This document shows, one piece after another, positions 6,357 through 8,203 of a DNA stretch of 8,203 bases. The translations under genes were made by a program, and so were the position numbers. Under the pieces are notes generated by a model. The model had not been told where the DNA came from and ran no database searches. It was given only the letters and a program-made list of their open reading frames with translations. The DNA is from Verrucomicrobiales bacterium (GTDB lineage: Bacteria; Verrucomicrobiota; Verrucomicrobiia; Verrucomicrobiales; DEV007): contig SLGN01000301.1 in NCBI GenBank assembly GCA_007123695.1, forward strand, positions 1 to 8,203, written 5' to 3'. Each line of letters begins with the position of its first letter. Position 1 is the first letter of the stretch.

Positions 6357-7883
6357 TCAATAGCTCTTCGCAAAGACGACCCGGCCTTCGGCCGGCTTGC
6401 CGGTCAGGACGCAGGTGCCGGGGCCGCCGCGCAGGGCGGGGTCCTTCGGGATGCAGCGCACCGTCACCTTCAGCTCCTGCTGCAGCGCCTCCTCGTCCTC
6501 GGCGCTGCCGGCCCAGTGGACGAGGGCAAAGCCGCCGTGGATCTCGGGCTTGTCGGCCTTGGCGGGGGTGAAGAATTTGCGGAATTCGTCCATCGAGGCG
6601 ATCTCGACGGTGTGCTCCTCGCGGAAGGCGAGGGCGCGGGCGAGCAGCCCGTCCTGGATTTCCTGAAGGGTCGCCTCGATCCCCGAGACGACCTCGGCGA
6701 GGGGCAGGAACTGCTTCTCCTTGGGACCTCGGTCGCGCCGGGCGAGGGCGACGGAGCCGCTCTCGAGGTCGCGGGGCCCGATCTCGAGGCGCAGCGGGAC
6801 GCCCTTCTTGATCCATTCCCAGTTCTTCACCCCGCCGCCGAGGTCGCGCCGATCGATCTCGACGCGCACGGGGTCGCCGTGGAGGCGCTGTTGTCCGAGC
6901 TCGGCGGCGAGGCGTTCGCAGGCCTCGAGGACGGGCCCTTCGTGCTCCGGCTTGGGCGTGACCGGCAGGATCACGACCTGGGTCGGGGCGACGCGCGGGG
7001 GCAACACGAGGCCGTCGTCGTCCGAATGCGCCATCAGCAGCGTCCCGATGAGCCGGGTGCTGACGCCCCAGCTCGTCGTCCAAGCGAACTCGCGGCGGCT
7101 TTCCCGCCCTTCGAACTCGATCCCGGCCGCCTTCGAGAAGTTCTGCCCGAGGAAGTGCGAGGTGCCCGCCTGGATCGCCTTGCGGTCCTGCACCATCGCT
7201 TCGACGGTGAAGGTGTTGAGGGCGCCGGGAAAGCGCTCGGCTTCGGTCTTTTCGCCCGCGATGACCGGGACGGCGAGGTGGTCCGTGAGAAAGCGCTCGT
7301 AGACTTCGTGCATCCTCGTGGTCTCCTCCATCGCCTCCTCGGCCGTCTCGTGGGCGGTGTGGCCCTCCTGCCAGAGGAACTCGGCCGTGCGCAGGAAGAG
7401 GCGCGGGCGCATCTCCCAGCGCATCACGTTGGCCCACTGGTTGATCAGCAGCGGCAGGTCGCGGTAGCTCTGCACCCAGCGGGCGAAGGCCGCGCCGATG
7501 ATCGTCTCGGAGGTCGGGCGGATCACGTAGGGTTCGGTCAGCTCTCCGGCGGGGACCATCTTGCCGTCCTTCAGCTCGAGGCGGTGGTGGGTGACGACGG
7601 CGCATTCCGTGGCGAAGCCCTCGACGTGGGTCGCCTCCTTCTCCAAATAGCTGACGGGGATGAGCAGGGGAAAGTAGGCGTTCTTGTGGCCGGTCGCCTT
7701 GAACCATTCGTCGAGCTGGCGCTGGATCAGCTCCCAGAGGCCGTAGCCCCAGGGCTTGATGACCATGCAGCCGCGCACCTCGGAGTTCTCGGCGAGATCC
7801 GAGGCGCGGACGACCTGCTGGTACCATTCGGGGAAGTTCTCCTCCCGGGTCGGGGAGATCGCGTTCTGGGGGGCTTTGGCCAT
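6357..7883 (-). CDS. proS: Prolyl-tRNA synthetase, archaeal/eukaryotic type (ProS type 3)
   Basis: Class II aminoacyl-tRNA synthetase that charges tRNA-Pro in the cytoplasm. From ATG 7883 it is 508 aa, normal for the type without the INS editing insertion. Motif 1 falls in GYGLWELIQRQLDEW (46-60) leading to AYFPLLIP; motif 2 includes RPTSETIIG (122-130) and MRWEMRPRLFLRTAEFLWQE (154-173), with GHTAH following; motif 3 is SWGVSTRLIGTLLMAHSDD (271-289). The anticodon-binding domain follows (about 300-400), then the C-terminal domain ending in VVFAKSY, the terminal Tyr being typical of this type. The zinc-binding cysteines of that domain are mostly gone: WCG..EC-type positions read WAGSAEDE and the last pair reads CVLT. 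A frame extension to GTG 7973 exists, but the family begins at about MAKAPQNAISPTREENF, so 7883 is preferred. No Shine-Dalgarno sequence is seen upstream (CCGCTCCATCC precedes ATG). The gene converges on the ceramidase-like gene with 3 nt between stop codons. Confidence 0.97.
   Translation of the reverse strand: MAKAPQNAISPTREENFPEWYQQVVRASDLAENSEVRGCMVIKPWGYGLWELIQRQLDEWFKATGHKNAYFPLLIPVSYLEKEATHVEGFATECAVVTHHRLELKDGKMVPAGELTEPYVIRPTSETIIGAAFARWVQSYRDLPLLINQWANVMRWEMRPRLFLRTAEFLWQEGHTAHETAEEAMEETTRMHEVYERFLTDHLAVPVIAGEKTEAERFPGALNTFTVEAMVQDRKAIQAGTSHFLGQNFSKAAGIEFEGRESRREFAWTTSWGVSTRLIGTLLMAHSDDDGLVLPPRVAPTQVVILPVTPKPEHEGPVLEACERLAAELGQQRLHGDPVRVEIDRRDLGGGVKNWEWIKKGVPLRLEIGPRDLESGSVALARRDRGPKEKQFLPLAEVVSGIEATLQEIQDGLLARALAFREEHTVEIASMDEFRKFFTPAKADKPEIHGGFALVHWAGSAEDEEALQQELKVTVRCIPKDPALRGGPGTCVLTGKPAEGRVVFAKSY
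6381..6395. other. Perfect inverted repeat at the convergent junction
   Basis: CCGGCC-TTC-GGCCGG forms a perfect 6-bp GC stem with a 3-nt loop. It lies 28 nt past the stop of the ceramidase-like gene and inside the last codons of proS (the KPAEG region). It could slow or stop transcription of the plus-strand gene, but no T-tract follows on either side, and in DNA this GC-rich such a palindrome can arise from codon choice alone. The palindrome is certain; a terminator role is speculative. Confidence 0.25.
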
Positions 7884-7907
7884 GGATGGAGCGGGGGAAA
7901 GGCGGGC

Positions 7908-7936
7908 AGTGTAGCGCCATTTCCCCGTTCCGCCAG
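7908..7936 (-). promoter_or_regulatory. Candidate proS promoter
   Basis: On the minus strand, TACACT (7913-7908) matches four of six bases of a sigma-70 -10 box. A weak -35-like CTGGCG (7936-7931) lies 17 nt upstream. Transcription would begin near 7901, leaving a leader of about 18 nt without a Shine-Dalgarno sequence. The evidence is only the position and a partial consensus match, so this is a weak suggestion. Confidence 0.22.
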
Positions 7937-7971
7937 CGGTCGAACCCAATTCCCCACGGGATTTTTCCTCC

Positions 7972-7987
7972 ACCCGCTCACCCGCTC
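7972..7987. repeat. Two tandem copies of an 8-bp unit
   Basis: ACCCGCTC occurs twice in direct tandem (7972-7979 and 7980-7987), overlapping the stop codon of the small minus-strand ORF at the start of the 102-nt gap before proS. It is seen directly; it is most likely slippage with no function. Confidence 0.5.
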
Positions 7988-8138
7988 AACCGGCCTCCCG
8001 CAGCCGCTCCCGGACGTGGGAATGCTCCAGGAGGATGCGGAGGATGCCCTTCTTCACCTCGGCAAGCTGCCGATTCCACATGGCCATGCTCTGGCTGCGG
8101 GTTGAAGCTCTCACGAGCTTTGTTACGGTCTTGCGCAC
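7986..8138 (-). CDS. Possible small protein, 50 aa, unrecognised
   Basis: Starting at GTG 8138, this reads 50 codons to a TGA at 7988-7986. The C-terminal 33 residues (from ATG 8087) look like amphipathic, charged helices: MAMWNRQLAEVKKGILRI, then LLEHSHVRERLREAG. The composition is protein-like rather than the Arg/Pro/Ser-rich pattern of shadow frames here. The first 17 residues come from locally AT-richer DNA and may not be translated. GTG 8138 sits 5 nt after the stop of the upstream gene, and a TTG at 8147-8145 overlaps that stop, so translational coupling is possible; a GAGG lies just upstream of GTG, rather close. I do not recognise a family. It could also be the surviving tail of a longer gene broken by a frameshift, or chance. 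It ends 102 nt before proS on the same strand. Confidence 0.4.
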   Translation of the reverse strand: MRKTVTKLVRASTRSQSMAMWNRQLAEVKKGILRILLEHSHVRERLREAG

Positions 8139-8143
8139 TGACC

Positions 8144-8203
8144 TCAAGAGTCCTCGAGTTCGGCGAGTTCCTCTTGGAAGCCGCTGGCGAGGATGGGGAA
8201 GCG
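8144..8203 (-). CDS. C-terminal 19 codons of a minus-strand gene cut by the window edge
   Basis: Reading the minus strand inward from 8203 gives RFPILASGFQEELAELEDS followed by TGA at 8146-8144. The acidic, helix-like ending is typical of a true protein C-terminus, and the G/C-ending codons fit the neighbouring genes. Too little is present to name a family. The small ORF at 7986-8138 follows after 5 nt, suggesting one transcription unit running towards proS. Confidence 0.45.
   Translation of the reverse strand, partial: RFPILASGFQEELAELEDS

Noticed and set aside
6516..8105. Long plus-strand frame opposite proS
   Set aside because: It is the complement of proS codons; proS motifs on the minus strand are unambiguous.

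Overview
This is a very GC-rich bacterial window. It contains four substantial genes, one gene cut by the left edge, and two short reading frames at the right edge. The best taxonomic guess is Verrucomicrobiota, possibly the Opitutae side. The reason is the large receptor-like kinase that carries PEGA and FGE-sulfatase modules, together with a ceramidase-like secreted hydrolase and an archaeal/eukaryotic-type (type 3) prolyl-tRNA synthetase. This is judged from protein architecture alone and is not proven. I see no mobile element, rRNA, tRNA or CRISPR array.

Layout, left to right. Positions 1-878 (+) hold the 3' part of a gene of unknown function, with a long Pro/Ala/Glu-rich stretch followed by a compact Cys-containing domain. 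From about 933 to 3674 (+) lies a transmembrane Ser/Thr kinase whose ectodomain is a duplicated PEGA plus FGE-like module. It has no ordinary start codon upstream of its glycine loop. Positions 3698-4780 (+) encode HemW, a radical SAM heme chaperone, starting only 23 nt after the kinase stop. A 109-nt gap follows, then a secreted neutral-ceramidase-like protein at 4890-6353 (+). proS occupies 6357-7883 on the opposite strand, converging on the ceramidase-like gene with only 3 nt between the stop codons. After a 102-nt gap come a possible 50-aa ORF (7986-8138, -) and the last 19 codons of another minus-strand gene (8144-8203).

The unknown gene, the kinase and hemW are close, co-directional and may be co-transcribed, but HemW (cytoplasmic heme handling) has no obvious functional link to the kinase. 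The kinase and the unknown protein could form a signalling pair; that is inference from adjacency only. ProS and the ceramidase-like gene look like independent units.

The window does not show a convincing undescribed defence or mobile system. The points most worth a second look are the missing start of the kinase gene, its duplicated and partly decayed ectodomain, the unknown protein beside it, and the loss of the zinc ligands in ProS.
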